Below, piece after piece: positions 7,304 to 7,549 of a stretch of DNA of 7,549 bases (position 1 is its first letter; each line of letters starts with the position of its first letter). The DNA is taken from contig JAEUJR010000151.1 of assembly GCA_016793585.1 (NCBI GenBank), forward strand, positions 1-7,549, given 5' to 3'. Below the pieces are notes generated by a model. The model was not told where the DNA came from and did no database searches. It worked only from the letters and a program-made list of their open reading frames with translations. The stretch is from Archangium sp. Lineage in GTDB: Bacteria > Myxococcota > Myxococcia > Myxococcales > Myxococcaceae. Position numbers and translations under genes: made by a program.

Positions 7304-7323
7304 GCTGCTGAGGATGAATCGCC

Positions 7324-7539
7324 TCAGCGTGTCTGGAATTCGGCCCGACGGAAGTGCCTGAGGAGCTTGAAGGCGCCGCTCCCCAGCGCCGCGGCTCCCT
7401 GAATTCCAATCAGCAGCGAGCCCACGCCGAAGGTGCTCCAGAACAGCATCGTGTCGACGAGGCCAAGAACGCCGCCGAGAGACAAGATGATGCCGATCCT
7501 GAGGTCGGGCGGCGGCTGGGGGCTGCGGTTGACCGTCAC
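7324..7539 (-). CDS. Small two-helix membrane protein, hypothetical (5' end uncertain)
   Basis: A 71-residue product from a GTG start, family not recognised. Residues about 15-37 (IGIILSLGGVLGLVDTMLFW onward) and 38-60 (GVGSLLIGIQGAAALGSGAF onward) form two hydrophobic, Gly/Ala-rich segments predicted as a transmembrane hairpin. The N-terminal tail is short and Pro-rich. The C-terminal tail (RHFRRAEFQTR) is strongly basic, so by the positive-inside rule both ends should face the cytoplasm. The frame stays open for the last ten bases to the right edge (codons for Gly-His-Ile before the GTG), so the protein may be longer and the gene may be truncated by the window. No Shine-Dalgarno is visible in those ten bases. 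It is followed by a 121-base gap before the giant gene, so membership in the same operon is possible but not shown. The hydrophobic pattern, G/C-rich wobble positions and same-strand placement support a real gene. Confidence 0.6.
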   Translation of the reverse strand: MTVNRSPQPPPDLRIGIILSLGGVLGLVDTMLFWSTFGVGSLLIGIQGAAALGSGAFKLLRHFRRAEFQTR

Positions 7540-7549
7540 GATGTGGCCG

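Larger units (their letters stand above)
7203..7323. other. Intergenic region between small membrane gene and giant gene
   Basis: This 121-base region is the only substantial gap in the window. It holds the 9-bp inverted repeat, a ctcgag palindrome in its spacer, and the weak TAGCGT candidate. Frames that cross it (an alternative reading from the ATG at 7240 and the GTG extension at 7232) use codons unlike the neighbouring genes. It is the most likely place for the promoter of the giant gene and the alpha-2-macroglobulin gene. No binding site for a named regulator is recognised. Confidence 0.6.

Overview
The window is GC-rich (roughly two thirds G+C by eye) and densely coding. All convincing genes lie on the minus strand, so the biological reading order runs from the right edge to the left edge. 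High GC, strong G/C bias at third codon positions, weak or absent Shine-Dalgarno sites, and very large secreted beta-rich proteins next to an alpha-2-macroglobulin gene fit a Myxococcota (myxobacteria-like) genome. That placement is an inference from style, not from a marker gene.

Layout, in transcription order. (1) 7549-7324: a small two-helix membrane protein of at least 71 residues, possibly cut by the right edge. (2) 7323-7203: a 121-base intergenic stretch with a 9-bp perfect inverted repeat and a weak candidate -10 element. (3) 7202-1953: one giant gene (1749 aa from the preferred ATG) for an exported protein. It consists of many divergent beta-rich modules of about 80-150 residues, most with one close cysteine pair, often followed by a G-x-Y/F strand motif. 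An acidic Glu/Gln/Tyr-rich flexible segment interrupts one module mid-protein. I do not recognise a characterised family. (4) 1956 to the left edge: the first 652 codons of a bacterial alpha-2-macroglobulin family protein (COG2373-like), starting in a 4-base ATGA overlap with the giant gene's stop. It has a signal peptide, several macroglobulin-type domains and the start of the conserved 'ER-IYKPGE-V-LK' segment. The rest, including any thioester site, is outside the window.

The two large genes form a tight, probably translationally coupled pair and both products should be exported. Bacterial alpha-2-macroglobulins are protease traps or envelope-defence proteins, so the giant repeat protein is a candidate partner, scaffold or co-defence factor. 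This gene pair is the most interesting content of the window. A tandem 8-bp repeat sits exactly on the gene junction, and loss of one unit would fuse the two reading frames. Long open frames on the plus strand are composition shadows and were not annotated. No RNA gene, insertion sequence, CRISPR array, phage gene or convincing terminator was seen.
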